From assembly GCA_017406905.1 (NCBI GenBank), contig JAFQXN010000006.1:280626-344625 (forward strand): 64,000 nucleotides of DNA, in the 5' to 3' direction. The notes below the pieces were generated by a model, which worked only from the letters and a program-made list of their open reading frames with translations, had not been told where the DNA came from and did no database searches. Below are positions 1 to 8,759 of the stretch, piece after piece. The position numbers and the translations under genes are program-made. Each line of letters opens with the position of its first letter. The first letter of the stretch is position 1. The DNA comes from Candidatus Saccharimonadota bacterium. Lineage in GTDB: Bacteria; Patescibacteriota; Saccharimonadia; Saccharimonadales; Saccharimonadaceae.

Positions 1-389
1 TTTACGGTCGCCAAAGCTCCGCTAGCGCCACTGTTAGAATAAAGTCCACCATTTCCTACAGAATCCAGCACCGTCACACTAGCGCTACTGCCAATTATCA
101 AAGCCTTGGTACTGCCACCCGCTGCCGTCAAAGTGTGGCCATTCAAATCAAGCGTCGTGTTCACCGCACTATTTACATTCACACCGCCGTCAACGATGTC
201 CGCACAAAGCGTCACGTTGCCACCAGCATTAAGCGCCGTCTTGAGCTCCAAATTCGTAGTCGGCCCCGCACAAGTATCATCTGCCCAAGCGCTGCCATTC
301 GGAATCACCGGCACCGCTGCAAGCGCCAACACCAAAGCCGAACCAGTGTAGCCTGCTCGTTTTAAATTTGATATTGCTTTCATACCCAT
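1..389 (-). CDS. Secreted beta-helix/adhesin-like protein, N-terminal part only
   Basis: The gene runs off the left edge, so only about 129 residues are visible. The start is the ATG whose last base is 389, 4 nt behind a strong Shine-Dalgarno (AGGAGGAC on the minus strand); a second Met lies two codons in. Residues 1 to about 36 form a signal peptide: basic start (MGMKAISNLKRAG), hydrophobic core, and a likely AWA cut site before DDTCAG. After it come short Asn/Gly/Ser/Thr-rich strands including LDLNGHTLT, a motif typical of parallel beta-helix (pectate-lyase-like) surface proteins. Export is well supported. The exact function cannot be read from the visible part. It has its own promoter at 498-526 and is separated from the ribosomal operon by a terminator. 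Confidence 0.8.
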   Translation of the reverse strand, partial: MGMKAISNLKRAGYTGSALVLALAAVPVIPNGSAWADDTCAGPTTNLELKTALNAGGNVTLCADIVDGGVNVNSAVNTTLDLNGHTLTAAGGSTKALIIGSSASVTVLDSVGNGGLYSNSGASGALATV

Positions 390-497
390 TATTGTCCTCC
401 TTTTGGTTATGATTTAATCTTGCCGACGCTCCAGCCGCACAAGAACAAAACGAGCCCAGGCCCCACCCGAACTCTTATCCTTGCTCTATTTTTCCCC

Positions 498-526
498 ATT
501 TTATCGCACGATTCACCAAATTGCAA
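498..526 (-). promoter_or_regulatory. Promoter of the secreted protein
   Basis: On the minus strand TTGCAA (521-526) is followed by a 17-nt spacer and TAAAAT (498-503). The predicted transcript has a leader of about 100 nt ending in a strong ribosome binding site, unlike the leaderless genes elsewhere in the window. Confidence 0.6.
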
Positions 527-540
527 CAATAAGCTCAATA

Positions 541-571
541 AAAAGAAGGCTAATTTCTTAGCCTTCTTTTA
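541..571 (-). terminator. Terminator of the ribosomal protein operon
   Basis: Perfect 13-bp arms (AAAAGAAGGCTAA / TTAGCCTTCTTTT) with a 4-nt loop and T-rich flanks lie just after the rpsH stop. The arrangement could stop transcription from either side. Confidence 0.85.
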
Positions 572-579
572 CTCTTCTC

Positions 580-981
580 TTACCAGACCTTCACAAGAAT
601 TTCACCGCCAAGACGATTTTTCTTCGCTTCACGACCAGTCATCAAACCTTTAGAGGTCGATACAATTATCATACCTCGGCCAGACTTCACCACTGGTAAA
701 TCTTCCGCTGACGAATATACACGACGTCCAGGCTTCGAAACTTTTGTGATTTCGTTAATCTTGGCATTTGCACCAGGCTCGTTAATCTTCACCTTCAAAA
801 TACCGCGAGGGCTCTCGTCGATGATTTCAAAACCCGCCACATAGCCATTCTTCGCCAAAACTTCAATCACTTGCACTTTAAGTTTAGAAGTAGGAACAAG
901 TATCTCGCTTTTTCCAACCATTACTGCGTTACGAATACGCGTAATCAAGTCGGCAATTTGATCAGTAGATTGTAATGACAT
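580..981 (-). CDS. rpsH: 30S ribosomal protein S8
   Basis: Small-subunit protein S8 (uS8), which binds the central domain of 16S rRNA. The 133 residues are full length; the N-terminus (TDQIADLITRIRNAVMVGK) and the C-terminal pattern with VVSTSKGLMTGREAKK are characteristic. It is the last gene of this operon. In most bacteria L6, L18, S5, L15 and secY follow in the spc operon; here a terminator follows instead, and the next gene is an unrelated secreted protein. Confidence 0.97.
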   Translation of the reverse strand: MSLQSTDQIADLITRIRNAVMVGKSEILVPTSKLKVQVIEVLAKNGYVAGFEIIDESPRGILKVKINEPGANAKINEITKVSKPGRRVYSSAEDLPVVKSGRGMIIVSTSKGLMTGREAKKNRLGGEILVKVW

Positions 982-997
982 ATCCTTCTCCTTTCTC

Positions 998-1267
998 CTA
1001 CCAGCTACTCTTAGTTACACCAGGAATCTCGCCTTTGGAGGCCTTCTCCCGGAAGTTAATACGTGACAAGCCAAACCTACGCATATATCCTCTCGGACGC
1101 CCATCGAGCATATCGCGATTCTTAAGGCGCGTCGGCGATGCATTTCGCGGAAGCTTTTGCAAACCTTCCAAATCACCTGCTGCCTTCAGTTCAGCACGTT
1201 TAGCTTTATATTTTTCGTACATTTTACGCCGCTTTTCATCGCGGAGAACTGCAGATTTCTTCGCCAT
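998..1267 (-). CDS. rpsN: 30S ribosomal protein S14, zinc-free type
   Basis: An 89-residue uS14 of the long form. It starts at [20 protein letters not shown], directly after the rplE stop and with rplE's end supplying the ribosome binding site; an upstream in-frame Met would add 11 unlikely residues. The C-terminal half carries the family signature ([18 protein letters not shown]). No CxxC pairs are present, so it is the C-minus form that does not bind zinc. Confidence 0.96.
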   Translation of the reverse strand: MAKKSAVLRDEKRRKMYEKYKAKRAELKAAGDLEGLQKLPRNASPTRLKNRDMLDGRPRGYMRRFGLSRINFREKASKGEIPGVTKSSW

Positions 1268-1268
1268 C

Positions 1269-1865
1269 TTACTTTTCTCCTTTCTCAAACGGCATACCAA
1301 AGAGTTCTAGCAATTTAGTGCTTCCTTCCTTTGAACCATTTTTAATTATAAACGTCACTTCGAGGCCGTGCAAAGCCGCTGCATCTTCAAAAGTAATCTC
1401 TGGAAATACAGTTTGCTCTTTGAGCCCTAAGTTATAATTGCCTTGCGCATCGAATGCCGTACGCGATACACCATGGAAATCCCGCACGTGTGGCAACGCA
1501 ATGTTTATCAATCTGTCAACAAATTCGTACATCTTATCATTACGAAGTGTTGTCAAATATCCTACCGGCGCGCCCATGCCTTTACGAATTTTAAAGGTCG
1601 CAATCGACTTCTTCGCAAGTCGCGAAGTCGGCGCCTGACCGGTAATCTTCTCAAGCGTCAACGCTACCGTTTCGGTAAATTTCTTATCTTCACGCTTCTT
1701 ACCTACACCCGAAGATACAATTACCTTCTTTAGTTCTGGTACTTGATTAATATTCTTCAAGCCCAATTCTTTCTGCAACTTCGCCTTCAACTCTTTATTA
1801 TAGAGCTCTTTGAGGCGTGGTTGTGCTTTGACCGCAGTCTTAGCAGCCGTTTTCTTTTCCGCCAT
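1269..1865 (-). CDS. rplE: 50S ribosomal protein L5
   Basis: uL5, which binds 5S rRNA and touches S13 and the P-site tRNA. At 198 residues it is longer than the usual ~180 because of an Ala/Lys-rich N-terminal tail ([20 protein letters not shown]) before the conserved [16 protein letters not shown]. Core motifs such as [13 protein letters not shown] and [10 protein letters not shown] are intact. It overlaps rplX by one base, indicating coupled translation. Confidence 0.96.
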   Translation of the reverse strand: MAEKKTAAKTAVKAQPRLKELYNKELKAKLQKELGLKNINQVPELKKVIVSSGVGKKREDKKFTETVALTLEKITGQAPTSRLAKKSIATFKIRKGMGAPVGYLTTLRNDKMYEFVDRLINIALPHVRDFHGVSRTAFDAQGNYNLGLKEQTVFPEITFEDAAALHGLEVTFIIKNGSKEGSTKLLELFGMPFEKGEK

Positions 1866-2170
1866 TATTTAGCTCCTTTCTCTGATTTTTTGCCTTTTCG
1901 GCTCTTTGAATTGTCAACTTTTTTCACAGAGGACTTCACGTACTTTGAAGCCTCCACCAGCTTAAGATTTGACAAATCAACTCCCACATGAATTGTCTTT
2001 TTACCTCCCGCAGGATTCAAATAAGACTTCCTCATGTGACGCTCCACCATTCCGATACCCTCAAGACAGGCCTTGCCAGCCTTGCGATCAATTTTCACGA
2101 TTTTAGCCTCTTTGCCCTTATTGTTGCCAGAGATTACTAAAACTTTGTCATTTACTTTCAAGTTTGCCAT
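1865..2170 (-). CDS. rplX: 50S ribosomal protein L24
   Basis: uL24, an early assembly protein with a KOW motif (NDKVLVISGNNKGKEAKIV). The start at 2170 (MANLKVND) has a GGAGGTAC ribosome binding site inside the end of rplN; longer in-frame readings overlap rplN and lack L24 homology. The 101-residue product ends in a lysine-rich tail (SKSRKGKKSEKGAK). Confidence 0.95.
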   Translation of the reverse strand: MANLKVNDKVLVISGNNKGKEAKIVKIDRKAGKACLEGIGMVERHMRKSYLNPAGGKKTIHVGVDLSNLKLVEASKYVKSSVKKVDNSKSRKGKKSEKGAK

Positions 2171-2171
2171 A

Positions 2172-2540
2172 TTATAGTACCTCCGGAGCCAAGCTGATAA
2201 TCTTTGAAAACCCGAGGTCACGAAGTTCCCTAGGAATTGGCCCAAACACACGCGTACCCTTAGGAGTTTTATCGTCGTTTACAAGCACTGCCGCATTTTC
2301 GTCAAACCGAATAGTCGAACCATCCGGCCGGCGAATCGGCGCCACCGTTCGCACAATCACTGCACGGACTACGGCCTTCTTCTTTACGTTACCGTTTGGT
2401 GAAGCCTCCTTTACTGAGCAGGTCACAATATCACCAACCCGAGCATACCTTGCGCGAGTTCCGCCCAGCACCCGAATCACTCCCAACTCTTTCGCGCCGG
2501 AGTTATCCGCTACCTTTAATCTAGTTTCTTGCTGTATCAT
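2172..2540 (-). CDS. rplN: 50S ribosomal protein L14
   Basis: uL14, full length at 122 residues, beginning [18 protein letters not shown], the textbook N-terminus. It contributes to the elongation-factor-facing side of the large subunit and to bridges with 16S rRNA. Its start codon overlaps the rpsQ stop by one base (TAATG). Confidence 0.97.
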   Translation of the reverse strand: MIQQETRLKVADNSGAKELGVIRVLGGTRARYARVGDIVTCSVKEASPNGNVKKKAVVRAVIVRTVAPIRRPDGSTIRFDENAAVLVNDDKTPKGTRVFGPIPRELRDLGFSKIISLAPEVL

Positions 2541-2893
2541 TATGCTTCCCCCTCTTCATCCGCTTCGGCTGCTTTTGCCTTTGCGATTTTATCTGCACCA
2601 ACCTTCTCTGGCAGGTCAACTTTATTTACATCATCCTTTAACTCTACTGTGCCACGTGATTTTTCAATCACCTTCACGAGAGTATAGGCTTTTGTCCTTG
2701 ACAATGGTCGCGACATCGCGATTTCCACTCTGTCACCCACCTTCGCTTCGTTTTTCTCGTCGTGCGCAGTATATTTACGAGTTTTCGTGTACTGCTTACG
2801 ATAAAGCGGATGAGTTTCACGCGAAACGATGGAGACGGTAATGGTCTTATCACGCTTATCAGAGGTCACTGTCCCTACTAATGTGTGTGCCAT
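2540..2893 (-). CDS. rpsQ: 30S ribosomal protein S17 with C-terminal extension
   Basis: uS17, recognised from [18 protein letters not shown] and [22 protein letters not shown]. The family is usually about 84-90 residues; this one has 117, with a charged Ala/Glu/Lys tail ([18 protein letters not shown]). It begins only 1 nt after rplP ends, so there is no room for rpmC (L29), which normally sits between these two genes. Confidence 0.95.
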   Translation of the reverse strand: MAHTLVGTVTSDKRDKTITVSIVSRETHPLYRKQYTKTRKYTAHDEKNEAKVGDRVEIAMSRPLSRTKAYTLVKVIEKSRGTVELKDDVNKVDLPEKVGADKIAKAKAAEADEEGEA

Positions 2894-2894
2894 A

Positions 2895-3314
2895 TTAGAA
2901 CTCCTCTTTCTTTATAATTTTACATTTCACCGGCAATTTGTGTGAAGCGAGTCGGAGGGCTTCACGCGCCTGCTCTTCAGTCACGTCGGCAATTTCAAAC
3001 ATTACCGTACCAGCTTTTACCTTAGCCACATAAAACTGCGGTTCGCCTTTACCGGAACCCATTTTTACATCCAAAGGCTTCTTAGTAACTGGCGTATGTG
3101 GGAAAATCCGAATCCAAATCTTACCACCACGCTTAATATAACGTGTAATCGCCTGACGGGCTGCCTCAATTTGTCGTGAGTTAATTCGCTCATTGTCAAG
3201 CGACATCAACCCAAAATCGCCAAATGCTACAGTATTGCAACGTGTCGCCACGCCTTCATTTTTGCCTTTACGTACCTTGCGGTGCGCTAGTTTTCTTGGA
3301 ATCAAAATAGCCAT
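2895..3314 (-). CDS. rplP: 50S ribosomal protein L16
   Basis: uL16, 139 residues, at the base of the A-site tRNA in the large subunit. The chosen start is [17 protein letters not shown] just after the rpsC stop; a longer reading inside rpsC lacks homology. Family motifs [17 protein letters not shown] and [15 protein letters not shown] are intact. Confidence 0.95.
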   Translation of the reverse strand: MAILIPRKLAHRKVRKGKNEGVATRCNTVAFGDFGLMSLDNERINSRQIEAARQAITRYIKRGGKIWIRIFPHTPVTKKPLDVKMGSGKGEPQFYVAKVKAGTVMFEIADVTEEQAREALRLASHKLPVKCKIIKKEEF

Positions 3315-3315
3315 T

Positions 3316-3942
3316 TTATTTCTCCCCCTTATAGATCCAAACTTTAACACCTACGATACCGGCAATAGTCGGCGCATGATGACAATAAAAGTCAATATCC
3401 GCACGCAAAGTATGTAGCGGCACTGAACCCTCGATGAATTTCTCGCGGCGTGACATTTCCGCGCCATTCAAACGTCCAGACACCTCAATACGTACACCTT
3501 TAGCGCCTGCATTCATAGTAGACTGCAAAGCCATTTTTACCGCTCTGCGGAAATTCATACGCTTACCCAACTGGAATCCGATATTCTCGGCCACCAATTT
3601 CGCATTAAGCTCTGGCTTCTTTACTTCTTCTACATTTACCCGTACTGGGCCACTCACGATTTTTTCAAGCTCTTTCTTGAGCTCATTAATACCAGCGCCC
3701 TGCTTACCGATTACTGCGCCAGCTTTCGCCGTCAAAATTGTAATCGTCGTAAGATTTGCGGAGCGTTCAATATTGATTCGCGCAATCGTCGGCCGTGATT
3801 TAAACCGATCTTCGATCATCTTGCGAATCTTGACGTCTTCCACTAGCCAATGACGAAAATCACTTTTCCGTGTAAACCACTTCGAGGACCAGTCTTTGCT
3901 AAGCTGGAGACGGTAAGAGATGGGATTAACCTTCTGACCCAT
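3316..3942 (-). CDS. rpsC: 30S ribosomal protein S3
   Basis: uS3, 208 residues, lining the mRNA entry channel. MGQKVNPISYRLQ is the family start. A type II KH domain with a VIGKQGAGI loop lies near residues 60-110, and the C-terminal domain (SGRLNGAEMSRREKFIEGSV) is complete. One nucleotide separates it from rplV. Confidence 0.97.
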   Translation of the reverse strand: MGQKVNPISYRLQLSKDWSSKWFTRKSDFRHWLVEDVKIRKMIEDRFKSRPTIARINIERSANLTTITILTAKAGAVIGKQGAGINELKKELEKIVSGPVRVNVEEVKKPELNAKLVAENIGFQLGKRMNFRRAVKMALQSTMNAGAKGVRIEVSGRLNGAEMSRREKFIEGSVPLHTLRADIDFYCHHAPTIAGIVGVKVWIYKGEK

Positions 3943-3943
3943 A

Positions 3944-4381
3944 TTACTTTTTCTCCTTCTTCGCTGCAGCCTTAGTTGCAGGCTTTTTATCAGCCTTCAC
4001 TTCAGCCTCTTTTGCGACTTTTTTAACTTTTTCTTCGCCGGCGACCTCGACGAATATATTACTACTAATCTTTTCGTAAGGCAATGCACGCCCACGCGAT
4101 GCCGGTACATACCGACGCATTCGTGCGCCACTCGTTACAAAAATTCTCGCAATTCGTACAGTTTTTGGATCAATCGACACCTTAGAATTATTCAATAAAT
4201 TCGCATTTGCCGATTCCACCGCCTTAAGTACCGCGCGTGCAGCACGGCGAGGCGTGTGCTCCAAAATCACCACCGCATCCGCCACGTAGCGATCGCGCAC
4301 TAGCGCTGCTACGATATTCGTTTTGCGTGGCTGGCTATCAATACCTTTTTCGTATGCATGTGCAAAATATGTTTCCGCCAT
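3944..4381 (-). CDS. rplV: 50S ribosomal protein L22 with lysine-rich tail
   Basis: uL22, which lines the peptide exit tunnel. The core ends near residue 112 with the tunnel hairpin region MRRYVPASRGRALPYEK. A 30-residue Lys/Ala/Glu tail follows, giving 145 residues against about 110 in typical bacteria. The same kind of tail appears on L23, L24 and S17 in this operon. Confidence 0.96.
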   Translation of the reverse strand: MAETYFAHAYEKGIDSQPRKTNIVAALVRDRYVADAVVILEHTPRRAARAVLKAVESANANLLNNSKVSIDPKTVRIARIFVTSGARMRRYVPASRGRALPYEKISSNIFVEVAGEEKVKKVAKEAEVKADKKPATKAAAKKEKK

Positions 4382-4383
4382 AA

Positions 4384-4674
4384 TTACTTTCCTTTCGCCG
4401 CCGCTGCCTCAGCTGCTTTCTTGCCGCCGTGGCGCTTAAATTTACGAGTTGGCGCAAATTCACCAAGCTTATGACCGACCATATTTTCCGAAATGAACAC
4501 TGGCACGTGAACTTTACCGTTATGCACAGCAATCGTCCGCCCTACCATCTCCGGCGAAATCGTCGAATAGCGTGCCCAAGTTTTAATTACGGTGCGGTCT
4601 TCGCTAGAGAGAGCGGCAACTTTCTTCGCGAGTTTGTAGTCTACAAACAGACCTTTCTTAAGACTCCGAGACAT
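4384..4674 (-). CDS. rpsS: 30S ribosomal protein S19
   Basis: uS19, 96 residues, at the head of the small subunit near the A site. [19 protein letters not shown] and the C-terminal [20 protein letters not shown] are diagnostic. The start overlaps the rplB stop by one base. Confidence 0.97.
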   Translation of the reverse strand: MSRSLKKGLFVDYKLAKKVAALSSEDRTVIKTWARYSTISPEMVGRTIAVHNGKVHVPVFISENMVGHKLGEFAPTRKFKRHGGKKAAEAAAAKGK

Positions 4675-5510
4675 TATTTCCTCTTTCCTTCGTGGCGACT
4701 GCGCACGATCATTTTATTAGTTTTCTTATTGTGACGAGTGCGATACCCAAGCGTGAGCTGGCCCCACGGAGTTCTAGGTGCTTTACCGGAACCATGACGA
4801 CCACCATCACCACCACCGTGTGGGTGATCCGTAGCGTTCATTACGACACCACGCACTGTTGGGCGAATACCCTTACGACGACGACGCCCTGCCGCACCAA
4901 TTTTAATATTCTGATGCTGCAAATTCGACACCGTACCAATCGAAGCTTCACAAGTTGTTAAAACTTTGCGCACTTCACCAGATGGCATCTTAAGCGTAGC
5001 ATAGCCATTTTCTTTTGCCATCAACTGTGCGCTAGCACCTGCTGCACGCACCATTTGTGCGCCCTTGCCAGGCTGTAACTCAATCGCATACACAAACGTA
5101 CCTACCGGAATATTCTCAAGTGGCAAACGATTACTATTCTCTACTTCCACTTCTGCGCCAGTCTTAAATGTAACGCCTTTAGTCATTTTAGTATCAGCGA
5201 GCACATAATAATACGTACCGTTCTGGTCTTTTACCCGCGCAATCCGTGCGCTACGGTTTGGATCATATTCAATTTCCTCTACCGTCAAAACCAAATCCTT
5301 CGGCAAATTGTAAGTCATAATACGATAGTGTCGCTTCACACCACCGCCACGATGCCTTACCGTAATCCGGCCTTGGTTATTCTTGCCCGCCTGTTGTTTT
5401 TTCGCCTTGGTGAGCGATTTCATCGGCTTATTCGTCGTAATCTGATCAAAATCTTGAGTCGTCTTCTGACGCTGCGCCGGTGTAATCGGGCGATATGCTT
5501 TAATTGCCAT
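4674..5510 (-). CDS. rplB: 50S ribosomal protein L2
   Basis: uL2, 278 residues, required for subunit association and peptidyl transferase activity. The conserved C-terminal segment with [16 protein letters not shown], including the key His, is present. The start codon at 5510 overlaps the rplW stop by one base. Confidence 0.98.
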   Translation of the reverse strand: MAIKAYRPITPAQRQKTTQDFDQITTNKPMKSLTKAKKQQAGKNNQGRITVRHRGGGVKRHYRIMTYNLPKDLVLTVEEIEYDPNRSARIARVKDQNGTYYYVLADTKMTKGVTFKTGAEVEVENSNRLPLENIPVGTFVYAIELQPGKGAQMVRAAGASAQLMAKENGYATLKMPSGEVRKVLTTCEASIGTVSNLQHQNIKIGAAGRRRRKGIRPTVRGVVMNATDHPHGGGDGGRHGSGKAPRTPWGQLTLGYRTRHNKKTNKMIVRSRHEGKRK

Positions 5511-5911
5511 TACTTCTTCTCCTTACCTGCATTCTTGTCCGCCTTAGCCTTCTTTTCTGCTTTAGCTTCCTTTGCGCTGGTTTTATTATTTTCTTCTGGC
5601 TCATCGAAAACCTTAATCGAATCGCCCTTCTTCAATTTCACGTATGCAAACTTCTTATCCTGGCGATGTGTAATGCCCGGATAGGCGTGCTTGCCTTTAC
5701 TATATTTCGTCTTTTTACCGTTACGAATCAATGTTCTAACATCTGTTACGGTCACATTAAATTCTTTCTCGACCAATTTCGCAATTTCTTGCTTTCCCAT
5801 CGATTTTTTCACCGGAAAAACATAAATCCGATTAGTCTGCTCAAGATAGCTTTTCTCTGTAGCTCTCGGCTCTAAGAGATGAAGCTTAATACCAGTATCT
5901 TTATCCGCCAT
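5510..5911 (-). CDS. rplW: 50S ribosomal protein L23 with lysine-rich tail
   Basis: uL23, which sits at the exit tunnel mouth and docks SRP and trigger factor. The start at 5911 (MADKDTGIKLHLLEPRATEK) immediately follows rplD. Family residues include PRATEKSYLEQ and the VTDVRTLIRNGKKTK strand. A roughly 35-residue Lys/Ala/Glu tail extends the protein to 133 residues. Confidence 0.94.
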   Translation of the reverse strand: MADKDTGIKLHLLEPRATEKSYLEQTNRIYVFPVKKSMGKQEIAKLVEKEFNVTVTDVRTLIRNGKKTKYSKGKHAYPGITHRQDKKFAYVKLKKGDSIKVFDEPEENNKTSAKEAKAEKKAKADKNAGKEKK

Positions 5912-5912
5912 T

Positions 5913-6512
5913 CTACTTCTCCTCTCCAATTAGCCACTTTTCGGTAGCCTTAACTGCAGCTTCTGAGAACACAATCGCATCTGCATTCATGATGTCAAAC
6001 ACATTAAGGTAAGTTGCACGTACCAATTTTACATTTGGCAAATTATTTGTCGAACGCAAAACCTCTGGCGTCTTCTCTGCTACTACCATGAGTATATTCT
6101 TATCGGCCAGCTTCATATCTTTCAAAACTTTCACCGCCGACTTCGTCTTGCCGTCTAACTTTGCTTCCTTATCAAGTACCAATACAGCTTTTTCTGCATT
6201 TTTTATTGACAAAGCTTGACGTACCGCCAACAATTTAGACGAACGCGCAATCTTCTTGGTAAAGTTTTCTTCACCAGTACGGCCAAACGCCACGCCACCA
6301 TGTCGCCAAATCGGGTTTCTCGTCGAACCAAAACGCGCTCTACCAGTACCCTTCTGCTTCCACGGCTTCTTGCCGCCACCACGTACTTCTCCGCGCTTCA
6401 AAGTTTTAGCATGCGAGCTACGTGAATTAGCCAAATATGCATCATAAGCGAGTTTAATCAATTCGTGATTTTCTACGGTAAGACCAAAAACGTCTTTATT
6501 CAAAGTCGCCAT
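5913..6512 (-). CDS. rplD: 50S ribosomal protein L4
   Basis: uL4, 199 residues. The extended loop that enters the exit tunnel is visible (GGGKKPWKQKGTGRARFGST). In enterobacteria and bacilli L4 is also the autogenous repressor of this operon; whether it acts on the leader at 7135-7295 here is unknown. Confidence 0.96.
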   Translation of the reverse strand: MATLNKDVFGLTVENHELIKLAYDAYLANSRSSHAKTLKRGEVRGGGKKPWKQKGTGRARFGSTRNPIWRHGGVAFGRTGEENFTKKIARSSKLLAVRQALSIKNAEKAVLVLDKEAKLDGKTKSAVKVLKDMKLADKNILMVVAEKTPEVLRSTNNLPNVKLVRATYLNVFDIMNADAIVFSEAAVKATEKWLIGEEK

Positions 6513-6513
6513 A

Positions 6514-7134
6514 TTACTCCTTTCCCTCCACGCTTACGATTCCTTTACGTGGGCCAGGCACTGCGCCCTTCAACCCAATCAAATTGTTCTCTGTATCAAT
6601 ATAAGCAACTACCAAATTCTTTACCGTCACTTGATCGTGGCCCATTCGGCCTGGCATCTTCTTACCCTTCCAAACTTTCTGTGGATACATCGAACCGATC
6701 GAACCAACTTTACGAATATCACCCTTAAAACCATGTGTATTGCGTGATTCGTTAAAGTTGTATCGCTTTACTGTACCAGCGAAACCTTTACCTTTGCTAG
6801 TACCAGTTACTGCTACCTTATCTCCAAGCTTAAAGCTTTCTACGGTGAGCACATCGCCAAGCTTCATGCCCTCTGGAATCTCATCTACACGAAATTCCTT
6901 CAAGATTTTAGGATTGATATTTTCACCAGCCTTTTTAACGTGGCCAGTAACCGACTTGCTCAGATTCTTACTCTGACCATAACCCACCTGCACAGCGTTA
7001 TAACCATCTTTTTCGACGGTTTTAATCTGAGTCACTGTGATTGGGCCGGCTTGAAGAATCGTAACTGGAGTCACGACGCCATCTTCACCGATGATCTGAG
7101 TCATACCAATTTTGGTGCCGAGAATGACTTGCAT
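6514..7134 (-). CDS. rplC: 50S ribosomal protein L3, first gene of the operon
   Basis: uL3, 206 residues. The start is MQVILGTKIGMTQI at 7134, preceded by AAAGGAAAGG; an in-frame extension of 31 residues upstream lies in the structured leader and has no homology. The loop reaching the peptidyl transferase centre (MPGRMGHDQVTVKNL) is intact. S10 (rpsJ), normally just upstream, is absent, and a promoter lies at 7302-7330 instead. Confidence 0.96.
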   Translation of the reverse strand: MQVILGTKIGMTQIIGEDGVVTPVTILQAGPITVTQIKTVEKDGYNAVQVGYGQSKNLSKSVTGHVKKAGENINPKILKEFRVDEIPEGMKLGDVLTVESFKLGDKVAVTGTSKGKGFAGTVKRYNFNESRNTHGFKGDIRKVGSIGSMYPQKVWKGKKMPGRMGHDQVTVKNLVVAYIDTENNLIGLKGAVPGPRKGIVSVEGKE

Positions 7135-7295
7135 CCTATTCCTTTCCTTTATTTTGTTTGATAAATAACTCCTACCCTCTAGGCAGGTGCCCTCGCGAGC
7201 TGAGTTCTGCCTCTGTACATCAGGCAAAACTGCACTATTAAAACTAGACTTTTAGGCCGGTTTCTTTATCAGACCTTGCCTTATGCCTAGATAAC
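7135..7295 (-). promoter_or_regulatory. Structured leader of the ribosomal operon
   Basis: About 160 nt of untranslated leader precede rplC. Two competing hairpins share one strand: TGCCT (reverse complement of 7222-7226) can pair with AGGCA (7208-7212), or AGGCAG (7207-7212) can pair with CTGCCT (7181-7186), which encloses CTCGCGAG. This is consistent with an autoregulatory leader; the ligand is unknown. Confidence 0.4.
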
Positions 7296-7301
7296 ATACT
7301 A

Positions 7302-7330
7302 ATTTTATCACACTTCCCCTCTCTTGACAA
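7302..7330 (-). promoter_or_regulatory. Promoter of the ribosomal protein operon
   Basis: TTGTCA (7325-7330), a 17-nt spacer and TAAAAT (7302-7307) on the minus strand. It is one of few promoters in the window with a good -35 box. Confidence 0.75.
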
Positions 7331-7380
7331 CCCCTATTTCTAATTTTCGCACAAAAATCCCCACCCATCCCCTAATTATA

Positions 7381-8451
7381 TCACATATCTAAATATTTGT
7401 CAATAAAGCCGCCGATTTCTCCATCCAACACCTTATCTGGCTCAGTTGATTCAAATCCAGTACGAGTGTCTTTTACTAACTTGTAAGGCTGCAGTACGTA
7501 ATTCCGAATCTGTTGCCCCCAGCCAGCCGACTCGCCCGCACGTAGTTCACCGATCGTCGCCGCATGCTGTTCTAATTGCATTTGCGCCAATTTACCCCGT
7601 AAAATCTCCATCGCCTTTTCCTTATTTTGCAACTGTGAACGCTCATTCTGAATAGCCACCACGGTATTAGTCGGCAGATGCGTGATCCGCACTGCCGAAT
7701 TAGTCGTGTTGACCGACTGCCCACCGTGCCCGCCAGAATGATAGACATCAATCCTCAAATCTTTATCATCAATCACCACCTCGGTATCTGCCTTAATCAC
7801 CGGCAATATCTCCACCAACGCAAACGACGTCTGTCGCAGATTATTCGCATTAAACGGCGAAAGTCGCACCAATCTATGCACTCCATGCTCTGACTTTAGC
7901 GTACCATACGCATTGGCGCCGGTCACCTCATACACAGCCGTCTTAATACCAGCCTCCTCACCCGCTGCTCGCTCTAGGCACGTCACTTTAAAACCTCTCT
8001 TCTCACAAAATCTCAGATACATCCGCTCCAGCATCCCCGCCCAATCCATCGCCTCCGTGCCACCCGCACCTGAAGTAATCCTCAGCACCGCATCTTTTGC
8101 GTCATACGGCCCCGTAAATCTCAACGCCTTTTTCATCTCCGCAAATTCTTTCTCCATCGCCGTCACCTGCTCACTAAATTCATCCTTCATATCATCATCC
8201 GAAATCGCCAACAATTCCCCCAAATCTTCAATTTGCACCCTCAAAAACCGCCACGGTTGCACTTCGTCTTGTAATCGCTTTAACTCCTGATTTTTTTCTG
8301 TCGCCACTTTCACATCTCGCCAAATTTCTGGCTCCGCCACCTCTTGCTCCAACTTCTCCAATTTTTCAATCTTCTGTTCAATTTCCAGCTTCTCATAAGT
8401 CTTCAAAAACTCACTATCCAGCTCTTCCAATCTCTTTTGCAACTCGTTCAT
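7381..8451 (-). CDS. prfB: Peptide chain release factor 2
   Basis: RF2 ends translation at UGA and UAA. The 356 residues include a coiled N-terminal domain (1-110), the stop-codon reading tripeptide SPF at 198-200, and the catalytic GGQ at 243-245 (SGGHGGQSVN). The gene is one uninterrupted frame, so the programmed +1 frameshift that controls RF2 in many bacteria is absent. An intact RF2 means UGA is a stop here, which separates this genome from the SR1/Gracilibacteria code. The start codon lies 6 nt after a TGA-TATAAT box, implying a leaderless mRNA. Confidence 0.97.
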   Translation of the reverse strand: MNELQKRLEELDSEFLKTYEKLEIEQKIEKLEKLEQEVAEPEIWRDVKVATEKNQELKRLQDEVQPWRFLRVQIEDLGELLAISDDDMKDEFSEQVTAMEKEFAEMKKALRFTGPYDAKDAVLRITSGAGGTEAMDWAGMLERMYLRFCEKRGFKVTCLERAAGEEAGIKTAVYEVTGANAYGTLKSEHGVHRLVRLSPFNANNLRQTSFALVEILPVIKADTEVVIDDKDLRIDVYHSGGHGGQSVNTTNSAVRITHLPTNTVVAIQNERSQLQNKEKAMEILRGKLAQMQLEQHAATIGELRAGESAGWGQQIRNYVLQPYKLVKDTRTGFESTEPDKVLDGEIGGFIDKYLDM

Positions 8452-8457
8452 ATCATC

Positions 8458-8466
8458 ATTATATCA
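8458..8466 (-). promoter_or_regulatory. Extended -10 promoter, leaderless prfB
   Basis: Minus strand TGATATAAT, then 6 nt (GATGAT) and the ATG. No recognisable -35 box at 16-18 nt. Confidence 0.7.
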
Positions 8467-8475
8467 CAGGGAATC

Positions 8476-8498
8476 AAAAAAGCCTTTGCAGGCTTTTT
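8476..8498 (-). terminator. Terminator after the 83-residue gene
   Basis: Hairpin AAAAAGCCT / AGGCTTTTT with a short loop and a T-run on the minus strand, 10 nt after the stop of the small gene upstream. Confidence 0.75.
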
Positions 8499-8507
8499 GA
8501 CCGTCCC

Positions 8508-8759
8508 CTATTGTGTGAGGTGCCAGGAAAGGTCGCGCGAATTAAACTCGAGCGTCATTTTTTCCCGACCAACCAGAATGTCGAAGATGTGAAGTACTGC
8601 TTCGCCCGCGAACCTAATATGCGTCTGCAAAAGTTCAGTTACTTCAGTCTCGTTTTCACCACGCCGCCGGAACGTGAGCGGTTGGCAAGGCGTCATTTCG
8701 TAACCGAAAAGCGCCATTACTTCGACTTGTTCTGTTTTATTTTTGTTAAAGTTTTTCAT
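8508..8759 (-). CDS. Hypothetical 83-residue protein behind a structured leader
   Basis: Not recognised. It is supported as a real gene by its own promoter (8903-8911), a good ribosome binding site (AAAGGAG, 8 nt before ATG) and an immediate terminator, that is, a complete monocistronic unit. The product starts MKNFNKNKTEQVEVMALFG and is hydrophilic, without signal peptide or membrane segment. A longer open frame on the opposite strand over the same bases lacks these signals. The 137-nt leader folds into three hairpins, one of which covers the ribosome binding site, so expression is probably regulated after transcription starts. Confidence 0.6.
   Translation of the reverse strand: MKNFNKNKTEQVEVMALFGYEMTPCQPLTFRRRGENETEVTELLQTHIRFAGEAVLHIFDILVGREKMTLEFNSRDLSWHLTQ

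Noticed and set aside
2164..2841. Long plus-strand open frame (225 codons) opposite rplN and rpsQ
   Set aside because: No ribosome binding site or promoter and composition of an antisense shadow; the minus strand encodes two clear ribosomal proteins.
7135..7227. 31-residue extension of L3
   Set aside because: It lies in a structured leader without homology; MQVILGTKIGM is the family start with its own ribosome binding site.
7381..8451. Use of the recoded UGA-glycine code (SR1/Gracilibacteria)
   Set aside because: RF2 is complete and several genes end at TGA; no in-frame TGA was needed to read any conserved protein.
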